From positions 1,116,001-1,180,000 of the forward strand of contig NZ_CP126740.1 of the NCBI RefSeq assembly GCF_030246925.1: DNA of 64,000 nt, given 5' to 3'. Below, one piece after another: positions 17,925 to 29,466 of the stretch (within the stretch, counting starts at the first letter, position 1; each line of letters begins with the position of its first letter). This DNA comes from Microbacterium sp. zg-Y625. GTDB lineage: Bacteria > Actinomycetota > Actinomycetes > Actinomycetales > Microbacteriaceae. Made by a program: the position numbers and the translations under genes. The notes beneath the pieces are model-generated. The model ran no database searches. It saw nothing but the letters and a program-made list of their open reading frames with translations, and was not told where the DNA came from.

Positions 17925-18607
17925 CACTCGCCCCCGCCTACACTGCGGCGCAGGTGAGGGCGGCCGAGGCGCCGCTGCTGGCGGCGGGGGAGCCGCTGAT
18001 GGACCGTGCCGCGGCGGCACTGGCGGCGGTGCTCCGTCGGGAGATCACTCCCGGCGGCAGGGTGCTCGTCCTCGCAGGCCGCGGCGACAACGGCGGCGAT
18101 GCGCTTCTGGCCGGCGCCGCCCTTGCCGCTGAAGGTATCGGGGTCGACGTGCTGCAGACGGCGGATGCCGCCCACGAGCGGGGCCTCGGCACCGCCCTGG
18201 CGGCGGGCGCCCGCCCGGTCACGCTGCAGCAGGCGGCTGCGGCCGACCCCGCCTACGACCTCATCGTGGACGGCATCGTCGGAATCGGCGCCTCCGCCGA
18301 TCCCGCCCTGCGTGGCGGCGCCCGCGCCGCGGTGGAGCAGCTGCTGCCTGCGGTGCGCGCGGGTCGCTCCCGAGCGGTCGCGGTCGACATCCCCAGCGGC
18401 GTGCAGCCTGACGACGGCTCGGTCGGCGATGACATGGTGCTGCCCGCCGCGGTGACCGTGACGTTCGGGGCGGTGAAGGCCGGTCTCATCCGCGGCGCCG
18501 GCGCGCACCTCGCCGGTCGGGTCGTGGTCGTCGACCTGGGCCTGAACCTGTCGCCGGAGCACTCCGTGGCGACGGCTGACATCGAGCGGTTCGAAGACAT
18601 CGCCTGA
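17921..18607 (+). CDS. nnrE: NAD(P)H-hydrate epimerase (YjeF N-terminal domain)
   Basis: A 228-residue YjeF_N domain. It has the substrate/K+ site GRGDNGGDALLAGAAL (about 47-62), VDGIVGIG, and the catalytic-region strand AVDIPSGVQPDDG. The enzyme interconverts R and S epimers of damaged NAD(P)H hydrates for repair by the NnrD dehydratase. No NnrD domain is fused or adjacent, so that partner must be elsewhere. The 4-bp ATGA overlap with the YihY gene implies coupling. Confidence 0.9.
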   Translation: MTLAPAYTAAQVRAAEAPLLAAGEPLMDRAAAALAAVLRREITPGGRVLVLAGRGDNGGDALLAGAALAAEGIGVDVLQTADAAHERGLGTALAAGARPVTLQQAAAADPAYDLIVDGIVGIGASADPALRGGARAAVEQLLPAVRAGRSRAVAVDIPSGVQPDDGSVGDDMVLPAAVTVTFGAVKAGLIRGAGAHLAGRVVVVDLGLNLSPEHSVATADIERFEDIA

Positions 18608-18648
18608 AGGGTCAGGGCGCCCGCCGCCGCTGCGACGGCACTCAGGAC

Positions 18649-18714
18649 GCAGGCGCCGTAGCGCCGAACGCAGGCGCCGAAGCGCCGGAACCGAGGCGCC
18701 GGAGCCTCGTAACC
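18649..18714 (+). repeat. Three imperfect 21-23 bp units, each a mini-hairpin
   Basis: Units begin at 18649, 18670 and 18693. The first two contain GGCGC-CGTA-GCGCC and GGCGC-CGAA-GCGCC (same stem, different loops). The third has GAGGC and GCCTC arms around its centre. They lie 42 nt after the nnrE stop and before the glgP promoter. The arrangement mirrors the 20-bp arrays although the sequence is unrelated. Function unknown; could help end nnrE transcription. Confidence 0.6.
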
Positions 18715-18795
18715 GCGGCCGCCCGAGGCCGCCCGAGTGCCGGGACCGAGGGGCCGAGGTGCACGCGCCCCACGAGGGTGGGTAGCGTCGTACCC

Positions 18796-21306
<2,511 letters not shown>

Positions 21307-21317
21307 GGCGGGGCGGC

Positions 21318-22049
21318 TCAGCGGGCGTAGCGTTCGACGAAGGCGCGCAGGATGCCACCGGTGTGCGTCACCGGCAGGCGGCGCACCGCCTCGAGCGTCA
21401 GGTCCAATTCGTCGGGGGCGAAGTACCCGTGCTTCGCGTATGCGCGGATGCGGGTCGAGATCCCCTCGACGTCGCACTCCGGGTGGAACTGCGTCGCATA
21501 CACGTTGCGCCCGACGCGGAACATCTGCACCGGGCAGGCGGCCGACGTCGCCAGGAGGGTCGCCGACGGGGGAAGTGCGGCGATCGACTCCTTGTGGCCG
21601 ACGAACGCGGCGAACTCGTCCGGCAGGCCCGCCAGCAGCGGGTCGGCGGCGCCTTCGGGCGTGCGCTGCACGGTGACGACGCTGATCGGCTCGCGGTAGG
21701 TGCCGTCGATCACCGCGCCCTGATGTGCCCCCAGGGTGCCGACGCCGTAGCAGGCGCCCAGGAACGGGAAGTCCCGCGGCACGACCTCGTCGAGCAGGCG
21801 CGCGAAATCCGCCTCTGCGCGCCGCTGCACGGCGGACTTCTTCTCCGGCGGGTCCGAGGCGTTGAACGGTCCACCGCCGACGAAGACTCCCGAGTAGTCA
21901 TCGAGGTCCACCTCGCCCAGCGGCTGTGCCTCGAGGCGGTGACGCACGAGGTGCTTCTCATCCAGCCCGGTGTAGCGCAGGAACAGCGCGTACTCCTCGT
22001 CGGCGGGCACGTCTTCGGCGCGGGTCGCCAGCAGCAGGAAGGGCTTCAT
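21318..22049 (-). CDS. Class I glutamine amidotransferase-like protein
   Basis: A 243-residue stand-alone GATase1 domain of the GuaA-like group. The nucleophile Cys is in FPFLGACYGVGTLG (about residue 100) and the catalytic His-x-Glu in QFHPECD (about 185). Stand-alone proteins of this type are usually annotated as GMP synthase-like, but no synthetase domain is present, and the amide acceptor is unknown. TAGACT (22063-22058) is 8 nt upstream of the ATG. Convergent with glgP, with an 11-bp gap. Confidence 0.87.
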   Translation of the reverse strand: MKPFLLLATRAEDVPADEEYALFLRYTGLDEKHLVRHRLEAQPLGEVDLDDYSGVFVGGGPFNASDPPEKKSAVQRRAEADFARLLDEVVPRDFPFLGACYGVGTLGAHQGAVIDGTYREPISVVTVQRTPEGAADPLLAGLPDEFAAFVGHKESIAALPPSATLLATSAACPVQMFRVGRNVYATQFHPECDVEGISTRIRAYAKHGYFAPDELDLTLEAVRRLPVTHTGGILRAFVERYAR

Positions 22050-22182
22050 CGCGCCTGAGTCTATGCCGACCGAGACGCTCCCTCGGTCGGCCGTGCTCGA
22101 TGGATGCCACGGCGCGCCCTATTGTGACTGGTGACGGCCGCACACCCCGCGGCCGCGACAGCGACGTCGCAGGGAGAACCCC

Positions 22183-23103
22183 ATGTCCACCATCGCCTGG
22201 ATCGGCCTCGGCCACATGGGTGCGCCCATGGCCGCCCACCTCGTCTCCGCCGGACACACCGTGCGCGGCGTCGATCCGTCGCCCGCCGCGCGCGAGGCGG
22301 CGGCTGCCCGCGGCATCCAGGTGGTCGACGGCCTCGCCGACGCGCTCGACGGCGCGGATGCCTGTTTCACCTCCCTTCCCGGACCCGACCAGGTGCGCGC
22401 CGTGTACGGGGGAGAGGGCGGCATCCTGGCCCACGCGGCATCCGCGACGCTGCTGCTCGACACGTCGACCGTCGACGTCGGCACGTCGCAGTGGTGCCAC
22501 GACGAGGCCGCCGCGCGTGGACTCGCGTTCGTCGACAGCCCCATCTCGGGTGGCACGGCCGGCGCCGAAGCCGGGACGCTGTCATTCCTTCTGGGCGGGC
22601 ACCCCGATCACGTCGAGCGGGCGCGCGGCATCGTCGACCCGATGGCCCGCACGGTCATCGCCTGCGGCGAGGCGACCAGCGGCATCGCCGCCAAGCTCGC
22701 GAACAACATGATGCTGTTCATCAGCGTGCTGGCGATGTCGGAGGGGTCGCAGCTCGCGGAGCGCCTGGGACTCGACCCGCAGGTGTTCTGGCAGGTGGTG
22801 GATGCCTCGTCCGGCCAGTCCTGGGCCCAGCGCACCTGGTACCCGGTGCCGGGGGTGGTGCCGACGGCCGCCGCCAACAACGGCTTCGACGCGACGTTCT
22901 CCGTCGACCTCGCCCGCAAGGACGCGGCCCTCGCGGTGCAGGCGGGGGAGGCCACGGGCGTGCATCTGCCCGCGGCGCGGCTCGCGCTGTCGCAGCTGGA
23001 TGCGCTGGCCGCCGAGGGGCTGGGCGGCAAGGACTGCACGCTCATGGCGCGTTTCGCCTCGCCCGACGGCACGCTGCAGGGCTGGGGCGGCACGCTGCCG
23101 TAG
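22183..23103 (+). CDS. NAD(P)-dependent beta-hydroxyacid dehydrogenase (HIBADH family)
   Basis: A 306-residue member of the 3-hydroxyisobutyrate/tartronate-semialdehyde reductase family. It begins with the family form of the nucleotide loop GLGHMGAPMAAHLVSAGH and carries DSPISGGTAGAEAGTLS (substrate binding) and the catalytic Lys in KLANNMMLF. Valine degradation or glyoxylate metabolism are both possible, and the neighbours give no clue. AGGGAG precedes ATG 22183. Confidence 0.9.
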   Translation: MSTIAWIGLGHMGAPMAAHLVSAGHTVRGVDPSPAAREAAAARGIQVVDGLADALDGADACFTSLPGPDQVRAVYGGEGGILAHAASATLLLDTSTVDVGTSQWCHDEAAARGLAFVDSPISGGTAGAEAGTLSFLLGGHPDHVERARGIVDPMARTVIACGEATSGIAAKLANNMMLFISVLAMSEGSQLAERLGLDPQVFWQVVDASSGQSWAQRTWYPVPGVVPTAAANNGFDATFSVDLARKDAALAVQAGEATGVHLPAARLALSQLDALAAEGLGGKDCTLMARFASPDGTLQGWGGTLP

Positions 23104-23178
23104 CATCCGCGATCCTCTCGGGCAACGACGCCGATCAGCCGGGCGGGCCGGGTTAGGGTCGGAGCAGGAGGTCAACCC

Positions 23179-23412
23179 ATGGCTATTGCACGTATGCACG
23201 GAGGTCCGCTCGACGGGCAGCTGATTCCCCTCGACGACCCGGAGATGGACCGGCTCATCCTTCCCTACAGCGAGACGCAGGTCGTCTACGAGCGGGAGGG
23301 CGCGCCGGAGAACACCGGCGACGACGACGGTCCCACCGAGGCGACGTTCCGCTTCGTCGAGTCGCAGGACGACATCGACCCCGACCCCGACGACCACCCC
23401 GACCTGCCGTAA
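23179..23412 (+). CDS. Small acidic hypothetical protein
   Basis: A 77-residue, strongly acidic protein opening MARMHGGPLDGQ-like (MAIARMHGGPLDGQLIPLDD) and closing with an Asp/Pro-rich tail (DDIDPDPDDHPDLP). I do not recognise a characterised family. The HGGPLDG opening occurs in many short actinobacterial proteins of unknown function. AGGAGG precedes ATG 23179 and TAGGGT lies further upstream. It ends 4 bp before the CYTH gene and is probably co-transcribed with it. Confidence 0.75.
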   Translation: MAIARMHGGPLDGQLIPLDDPEMDRLILPYSETQVVYEREGAPENTGDDDGPTEATFRFVESQDDIDPDPDDHPDLP

Positions 23413-23416
23413 CAGC

Positions 23417-24082
23417 GTGGCAGACGACATCCACCGCACCGCTGCCGACGGCGAGCCGCTGCGCTCGCTGGAGGTGGAGCGGAAGTACGACGTGGACGAC
23501 GCCGTGGCGGTGCCGGACTTGACGGCACTGCCCGGCGTCGCCGCCGTCGGCGAGGCCGAGCGCCGAGACCTCGACGCCCGCTATCTCGACACCGCGGAGG
23601 GGCACCTCGCCCGCGCGGGCGTCGCCGTGCGGCGTCGCTCCGGCGGTCCCGACGCCGGCTGGCACATCAAGATCTCCACGCCCGAGGGCAAGCACGAATG
23701 GGCGTGGCCGCTCGATGAGGAGCCGGTCGCCGACCTGCTCGACCTGCCGGTGCCCGAAGGCGTGGTCGAGGCTCTCTCGCAGTGGGCGGTGCCTCCGTTC
23801 GCGGCCCTCGCGCGCATCCGCAACGCGCGCGTGGCGTATGCCCTGACGGATGCCGCGGGGGGACTCGTCGCCGAGTTCGTCGACGACCACGTCACCGCCC
23901 GTGACGAGCGACGCGGCACGGAGTCGTCCTGGCGGGAGTGGGAGCTGGAACTCGGCCCCGCCGCCCCCGCCGACCCTCAGCAGCGGGCGGCGTTCTTCGC
24001 CGCCGCCGACGCCCTCGTGGCGCACGCGGGCGGCCGCCCCGCGGCATCCGGGTCGAAGCTCGCGCGGGCGCTCGGCTTCTGA
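23417..24082 (+). CDS. CYTH-domain protein
   Basis: A 221-residue triphosphate tunnel metalloenzyme-like protein. The signature EVERKYDV (E-x-E-x-K) is near residue 20. Tunnel-lining charged strands follow (LDARYLDT, AGVAVRRRSGG, WHIKIST, ARIRNARVAY, AEFVDDHVTARD, WREWELEL). Members hydrolyse tripolyphosphate or thiamine triphosphate or make cAMP. No CHAD domain is fused. It starts at GTG 23417, 4 bp after the small acidic gene. Confidence 0.88.
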   Translation: MADDIHRTAADGEPLRSLEVERKYDVDDAVAVPDLTALPGVAAVGEAERRDLDARYLDTAEGHLARAGVAVRRRSGGPDAGWHIKISTPEGKHEWAWPLDEEPVADLLDLPVPEGVVEALSQWAVPPFAALARIRNARVAYALTDAAGGLVAEFVDDHVTARDERRGTESSWREWELELGPAAPADPQQRAAFFAAADALVAHAGGRPAASGSKLARALGF

Positions 24083-24087
24083 CCCGC

Positions 24088-24119
24088 GGTCGTTGAGCGA
24101 GCGCAGCGAGACGTAACGC
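24088..24119 (+). repeat. Dispersed intergenic repeat (GTTGAGCGAGCGCAGCGAG type), copy 2
   Basis: This repeats the sequence at 10187-10218 with one base difference. It starts 5 nt after the CYTH gene stop and in the same orientation as that gene, just as copy 1 follows a gene end. It is followed by a strong hairpin. Confidence 0.8.
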
Positions 24120-24133
24120 GCCACGCGTCAACG

Positions 24134-24173
24134 CCTGACGCCGCCCCCGGCTTCGTCTTGGGGCGGCGTCAGG
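24134..24173. terminator. Bidirectional hairpin terminator
   Basis: CCTGACGCCGCCCC (24134-24147) pairs perfectly with GGGGCGGCGTCAGG (24160-24173) across a 12-nt loop. The 14-bp GC stem sits between the convergent CYTH and lpdA genes. There is no U-tract, which is common for high-GC actinobacteria. Confidence 0.75.
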
Positions 24174-24193
24174 TGGTGCGGTGACGGCGGGCG

Positions 24194-25594
<1,401 letters not shown>

Positions 25595-25604
25595 GACCAC
25601 CAGC

Positions 25605-26279
25605 CTAGTCCTCGTCGGCCGTGCGGTCCCCGGGACCCCCGGCCGCCCCGTCGGCACGCCGACGTCGCGCCCGCGAGCCGAGCAGGTACGCCACGGCGGC
25701 GACGGCGGTCACCAGCAAGATCCCGCCGAGGGCCCATGGCAGCACCGAGGCGCCGTCCTCGTCGTCGGCGGGGGCGGGGGAGGGAGACTCGGTGACCGGC
25801 GCGGTCGACTCCTGCGGAGTCGGTTCCGCGGTGGCGGCCGGTGCGGTGGCCTCCCCCGGGGTGGGCGACGGCGCGGCGGCTGCGGCCACATCGAACCGGA
25901 ACTCGCCGTCGATGGGGTGACCGTCGCTGGAGACCACTTTCCACAGGACGGCGACCTCACCGGAGACTTCGCCCTCGAGCGCCTGGGTGACCGCGGTGCC
26001 GTCGACGACCGGTTCGCCGGCCGTGAGGTCGGTGCCCGTGGCATCCGTCACCTCCACCAGCGTCGCCCCGGGCTCGTCCAGGGGGAAGGCGGAGAACGTG
26101 AGCGTCAGTTCGGGCGGGAGCACGGCCACCGTGCTGCCGTCAGCGGGGTCGGACGCGATCATCTCGTCATGCGCAGCGGCGGGGGTCGCTGTCGCGAGCG
26201 CGCCGAGCAGGCCGAGTCCCAGGGCGGCGGTGACGGCGCCCAGGCGGGCTCTGCGGGGGCTGCGGGTGGGGGAAGACAT
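25605..26279 (-). CDS. CopC-domain copper-binding protein with C-terminal membrane anchor
   Basis: A 224-residue exported protein. A signal peptide ends at [10 protein letters not shown], leaving His as the first mature residue, the classical Cu(II)-binding N-terminus of CopC. A second conserved His is in [16 protein letters not shown] Pro/Thr/Glu-rich linker (about 130-175) leads to one membrane helix ([23 protein letters not shown]) and a basic tail. CopC domains bind periplasmic or extracellular copper. It is divergent from a Cys-rich copper-storage-like gene. The stop is 10 bp upstream of the lpdA start. Confidence 0.88.
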   Translation of the reverse strand: MSSPTRSPRRARLGAVTAALGLGLLGALATATPAAAHDEMIASDPADGSTVAVLPPELTLTFSAFPLDEPGATLVEVTDATGTDLTAGEPVVDGTAVTQALEGEVSGEVAVLWKVVSSDGHPIDGEFRFDVAAAAAPSPTPGEATAPAATAEPTPQESTAPVTESPSPAPADDEDGASVLPWALGGILLVTAVAAVAYLLGSRARRRRADGAAGGPGDRTADED

Positions 26280-26293
26280 CACCTGTCCGACCC

Positions 26294-26306
26294 TACCCGG
26301 GGGCTA
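26294..26306. promoter_or_regulatory. Possible CsoR-type copper operator
   Basis: Between the two divergent copper genes lies TACCCGGGGGCTA, extended on the other strand to GTAGCCCCCGGGTAGGG. This resembles the G/C-tract pseudopalindromes bound by CsoR copper repressors (GTAGCCCAC...GGGTGGG type). The match is by eye and imperfect. No csoR is in the window. Confidence 0.3.
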
Positions 26307-26385
26307 CCGCAGGCCGGTCGCCCGTCCTACCATGACCGGCAGGCGGGCCCCCTGCCCGTCTGACACGGACGAGAAGAGGTGGGCG

Positions 26386-26781
26386 ATGGACTCCAGGATG
26401 ATGGATGCCGTTTCGAAGGACATGTCGGCGGTTCCGGGCATGGACGCGATGGACATGGCGCTGATGCAGGCGTGTATGGACGCGTGTTCGGCGTGCGAGC
26501 AGGCCTGCGTGGTGTGTTCGACGCAGATGATGGACTGCGCGCCGGCGTGCATGAACTGCGCCGACATGTGCAACACGATGATGCGCGCCATGCTGCGGAT
26601 GCAGGGCATGACGCCCGCATCGATGATGGCGATGCTGGATGCCTGCATCGCGATGTGCCAGACGTGCGAGGACATGTGCCTGCCGCACGCCGAGATGAGC
26701 GAGGTCTGCCGCATGTGCGCCCAGGCGTGCCGCGCGTGCATCGACGCCTGCCAGGCGGTGAAGGACTCGATGACGGTCTGA
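26386..26781 (+). CDS. Cys-rich four-helix-bundle copper protein (DUF326/Csp-like)
   Basis: A 131-residue protein with about 18 Cys and many Met, arranged as CxxxC and CxxC pairs along predicted helices (ACMDACSACEQACVVC, CAPACMNCADMC, CIAMCQTCEDMC, CRMCAQACRACIDAC). This fits DUF326 and the copper storage proteins (Csp), whose four-helix bundles hold many Cu(I) ions. There is no signal peptide, so it resembles cytosolic Csp3. The divergent CopC-like gene supports a copper role. Start ATG 26386 follows GAAGAGG. Confidence 0.85.
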   Translation: MDSRMMDAVSKDMSAVPGMDAMDMALMQACMDACSACEQACVVCSTQMMDCAPACMNCADMCNTMMRAMLRMQGMTPASMMAMLDACIAMCQTCEDMCLPHAEMSEVCRMCAQACRACIDACQAVKDSMTV

Positions 26782-26835
26782 GCCGTCGTCCCCTCGCGGG
26801 TCGGCCCCGGTGGTGGCGGGTGCCGCTCCGAGGTC

Positions 26836-27201
26836 CTACGCCGCGTCCCCGCCGACGGCGGCGACGTTGAACCACCGTCGGCCCACGGCGAGCACCCGGT
26901 AGCGACGGTGCACCGCGACCGGGGAGCCGACCTCCGCGACGCGCGCCGCGCCCGCGGCGTTCCACACGATCGTGGACTCACCGCCGTCGACGGCGCGCAG
27001 GGACACCGTGCCGGCGGCGGCATCCACCTCGTCGACGATCGCATCCGTCCACTCGGCCGGGGTCGCCGACGCCAGCCGGGCCTGGATGAGGTGCACCGCG
27101 TGCCCAGGGGTGAACACCGAGCACCGCTGCCCGCGCACGCACATGCACACCGTCTGCTCGCGCACCTCGGCGGGCGGACGGTGATGGCGCGGCGTGGTCA
27201 T
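26836..27201 (-). CDS. Hypothetical protein with N-terminal Cys cluster
   Basis: A 121-residue protein I do not recognise. The N-terminus has a short Cys cluster (TVCMCVRGQRCSV) after a basic stretch. The rest is a predicted beta-rich domain (AIVDEVDAAAGTVSLRAVDG, RYRVLAVGRRWFNVA). Start 27201 is preceded by GGAAGGA. A GTG at 27225 would add 8 residues. The three Cys may bind metal, which is speculative but fits the neighbouring copper genes. Confidence 0.6.
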   Translation of the reverse strand: MTTPRHHRPPAEVREQTVCMCVRGQRCSVFTPGHAVHLIQARLASATPAEWTDAIVDEVDAAAGTVSLRAVDGGESTIVWNAAGAARVAEVGSPVAVHRRYRVLAVGRRWFNVAAVGGDAA

Positions 27202-27373
27202 GGCGCGGTTCCTTCCTGGTTTCACGGGCTGACGGGGCCACGCTACGTGCGGACGGCCGGGTCGTCACGCACGACGACACACACGGAAACACCGGTCGAT
27301 GGTGGGCGCGGCCGCCGATCCGCACTGCGCGCGCGACGGCGCATCCACTAGGCTGAGTCGCCAAGGAGGAAGC

Positions 27374-27868
27374 GTGGACGAGAACGACCGGCGAGAGCAC
27401 GGCAACATCCACCGCAATGCGGCGGATGCACACACCCCCGCAGGCGGGTCCGATACGACGCAGACCTTCGGTCACGACTCGGATCTTTCGTTCGTGCCGT
27501 TCGGCAGCGAGCTGACCGAGGCCGAGCTCGAGGCGATCGCCGCGCTGCCGTCGCGGTCCGCGCTGCTCATGGTCCGCTCGGGTCCCACGGCCGGGGCGCG
27601 GTACCTGCTCGACAGTGATGTCGCCACGATCGGCCGCCACCCCGAGGCGGACATCTTCTTCGATGACGTGACCGTCTCACGCCGTCACGCCGAGGTCACC
27701 CGCACCGGCCTGACCTTCGAGATCGTCGACCAGCGTTCCCTGAACGGCACGTACGTGAACGGCGAGCGCGTCGACCGTGCCGTCCTCACCGACGGCGCCG
27801 AGGTGCGCATCGGCAAGTTCCGGCTCAACTTCTTCATCGCACCGGTCGACCGCGCGGCAGGCGCTTGA
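27374..27868 (+). CDS. garA: FHA-domain metabolic regulator GarA/OdhI
   Basis: A 164-residue orthologue-like GarA/OdhI. The C-terminal FHA domain shows the phosphothreonine pocket GRHPEADIFFDDVTVSRRHA and SLNGTYVNGERVD. The N-terminal DTTQTF corresponds to the GarA twin-threonine phosphorylation site (TTSVF). Unphosphorylated GarA binds and inhibits 2-oxoglutarate dehydrogenase and affects glutamate enzymes. Phosphorylation by PknG/PknB folds it onto its own FHA and releases them. AAGGAGGA precedes GTG 27374. Order garA-ftsR-merR is conserved with mycobacteria (Rv1827, Rv1828, Rv1830). Confidence 0.92.
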   Translation: MDENDRREHGNIHRNAADAHTPAGGSDTTQTFGHDSDLSFVPFGSELTEAELEAIAALPSRSALLMVRSGPTAGARYLLDSDVATIGRHPEADIFFDDVTVSRRHAEVTRTGLTFEIVDQRSLNGTYVNGERVDRAVLTDGAEVRIGKFRLNFFIAPVDRAAGA

Positions 27869-28551
27869 TGGCTCAAGCCTCACCCCGCGGACGCTCTGCG
27901 CCCGCGGGCTACCTCAGCATCGGCCAGGTACTGGCCCGGCTGGCACCGGAATTCCCCTCTCTCACCAGCAGCAAGCTGCGCTTCCTCGAGGTCCAGGGCA
28001 TCGTCGCACCCACGCGCACGGAGTCGGGCTACCGCAAGTTCTCGCCGGGCGACCTCGAGCGGCTGCGGCTGGCGCTGTCGCTCCAGCGGGATCACTACAT
28101 GCCGCTCCAGCGCATCCGCGAAGTGCTCGACGAGCGCGACGCCGGTCACGACATCGGCGCGCTCATGCCGCCCTCGATCACGGCGACCCCGCGCCGGTAC
28201 CGACGGGACGAGCTCATCGCCGCCGCCGGCGCCGAGGCGGGGCTGCTGGGCGACGCGATCACCGCGGGGCTGCTGGCCGGCGCCGACAGCTATGACGAGC
28301 GCGCGCTGACGCTCCTGCGCGCGCTGGCCGGGCTGGCGGAGCACGGCATCCATCCCCGCCACCTGCGTTCGCTGCGCCAGAACGCCGAGCGCGACGTCGC
28401 CCTGGTCGAGACGGCGCTGGCGCCCATGCTGCGTCGCAGCGACACCAACGCCCGCGCCCGCGCGGGTGAGCTCGCGCCCGAACTCGTCCGCCGACTCGAC
28501 GAGGTGCGCGGCGCATTCGTGCAGACCGCGCTCGACAGAATCACCCCGTAA
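27868..28551 (+). CDS. ftsR: MerR-family regulator FtsR-like (Rv1828 type)
   Basis: A 227-residue MerR protein. The N-terminal winged helix reads SIGQVLARLAPEFPSLTSSKLRFLE, then GIVAPTRTESGYRKFSPGDLERLRLAL. The C-terminal effector/dimer domain is long. In Corynebacterium glutamicum the orthologue FtsR activates ftsZ. The ATG overlaps the garA stop by one base (TGATG), so both are made from one transcript. Its likely target ftsZ lies at 59.5 kb here, with a dyad in front. Confidence 0.85.
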   Translation: MAQASPRGRSAPAGYLSIGQVLARLAPEFPSLTSSKLRFLEVQGIVAPTRTESGYRKFSPGDLERLRLALSLQRDHYMPLQRIREVLDERDAGHDIGALMPPSITATPRRYRRDELIAAAGAEAGLLGDAITAGLLAGADSYDERALTLLRALAGLAEHGIHPRHLRSLRQNAERDVALVETALAPMLRRSDTNARARAGELAPELVRRLDEVRGAFVQTALDRITP

Positions 28552-28645
28552 CGCGACACGCCGACGTCCAGATGCGGATGTCATTGAAGGTGCCCCTCGG
28601 CTCCCGTAGCGTGGAAGAACCGACCCGAACAGTGAGGAGACGAGC

Positions 28646-29191
28646 ATGACCGCTGGCGAAGCGGCCGACGGACAGCCGTTCGTTGCCGACCTCCTGTTCA
28701 CCGACGGACTGCCGCAGATGGACGACGAAGTCGGCTATCGCGGAGCGCAGGCGGCGCGTGCCGCCGGCATCACGTACCGGCAGCTGGACTACTGGGCCCG
28801 TACGGAGCTCGTGCAGCCCACGGTGCGGGGTGCCTCCGGGTCGGGATCGCAGCGGCTGTACGGCTTTCGCGACATCCTCGTGCTGAAGCTCGTCAAGCGC
28901 CTGCTCGACACCGGCATCTCGCTGCAGCAGATCCGCACCGCGGTCGACCAGCTGCGTGCGGCCGGCATCCGCGACCTGGCGGGGACGACGCTCATGAGCG
29001 ACGGCGCGTCGGTGTACCTGTGCACCTCGAACGACGAGGTCATCGACCTCGTGAGCCGCGGGCAGGGCGTCTTCGGCATCGCCGTCGGCAAGGTTCTGCG
29101 CGAGGTCGAGTCGACGCTGGTCGACTTCGACTCCCAGGCTCCCGACGCGATGGACGAGCTCTCCGCTCGCCGCGCGAAGCGCACCGCCTGA
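28646..29191 (+). CDS. MerR-family regulator, Rv1830-like
   Basis: A 181-residue MerR protein with a helix-turn-helix YRGAQAARAAGITYRQLDYWARTELV, wing SGSGSQRLYGFRDI and a short C-terminal domain ending SARRAKRTA. In mycobacteria the equivalent gene sits in the same neighbourhood, but the bifunctional nuclease gene (Rv1829) between the two MerR genes is absent here. GAGGAG precedes ATG 28646. Five nt after its stop begins a 20-bp repeat array. Confidence 0.88.
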   Translation: MTAGEAADGQPFVADLLFTDGLPQMDDEVGYRGAQAARAAGITYRQLDYWARTELVQPTVRGASGSGSQRLYGFRDILVLKLVKRLLDTGISLQQIRTAVDQLRAAGIRDLAGTTLMSDGASVYLCTSNDEVIDLVSRGQGVFGIAVGKVLREVESTLVDFDSQAPDAMDELSARRAKRTA

Positions 29192-29195
29192 CCGT

Positions 29196-29290
29196 TCGCG
29201 AGTGAGTATTCGCGTTCCCGAGTGAGTATTCGCGTTCGCGAGTGAGTATTCGCGTTCGCGAGTGAGCATTCGCGCCTGCGAGTGGCTCAT
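29196..29290 (+). repeat. 20-bp tandem hairpin repeat, array B1 (4 clear units and 1 degenerate)
   Basis: Units start with AGTGAGTATT at 29201, 29221, 29241, then AGTGAGCATT at 29261 and a degenerate AGTGGCTCAT at 29281, period exactly 20. Two units have fully paired flanks, giving a 7-bp stem CGCGAGT/ATTCGCG with loop GAGT. The array begins 5 nt after the merR stop and points the same way. Confidence 0.9.
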
Positions 29291-29399
29291 CGCGCCTGCC
29301 CACAGCTGTCTGCGTTGACGCGTCGTCGAGGCTTTGCCCGGTGCGCGTCGGCTGCGCGCAACCCGTAACTCGCTCGGCGCTGGAAGGGGGCTCGCCCCG

Positions 29400-29455
29400 C
29401 GAATACTCACTCGGCGCGACGAATACTCACTCGGCGCGACGAATACTCACTCGGC
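29400..29455 (-). repeat. 20-bp tandem hairpin repeat, array B2 (3 units)
   Basis: Three units GAATACTCACTCGGCGCGAC at 29401, 29421 and 29441 (the last truncated), i.e. the repeat on the minus strand. They start about 12 nt after the stop codon of the minus-strand ParA-like gene. B1 and B2 face each other across 110 bp of otherwise featureless sequence. Confidence 0.9.
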
Positions 29456-29466
29456 AGCGGCGGGGA

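Noticed and set aside
18778..18795. GTG 18778 as glgP start
   Set aside because: The probable -10 (TAGCGT, 18783-18788) would lie inside the gene. GTG 18796 fits a leaderless start.
22050..22182. A small gene in the divergent spacer before the HIBADH-like gene
   Set aside because: No frame with a ribosome site and protein-like composition was found. The stretch only holds promoter-like TATTGT and AGGGAG.
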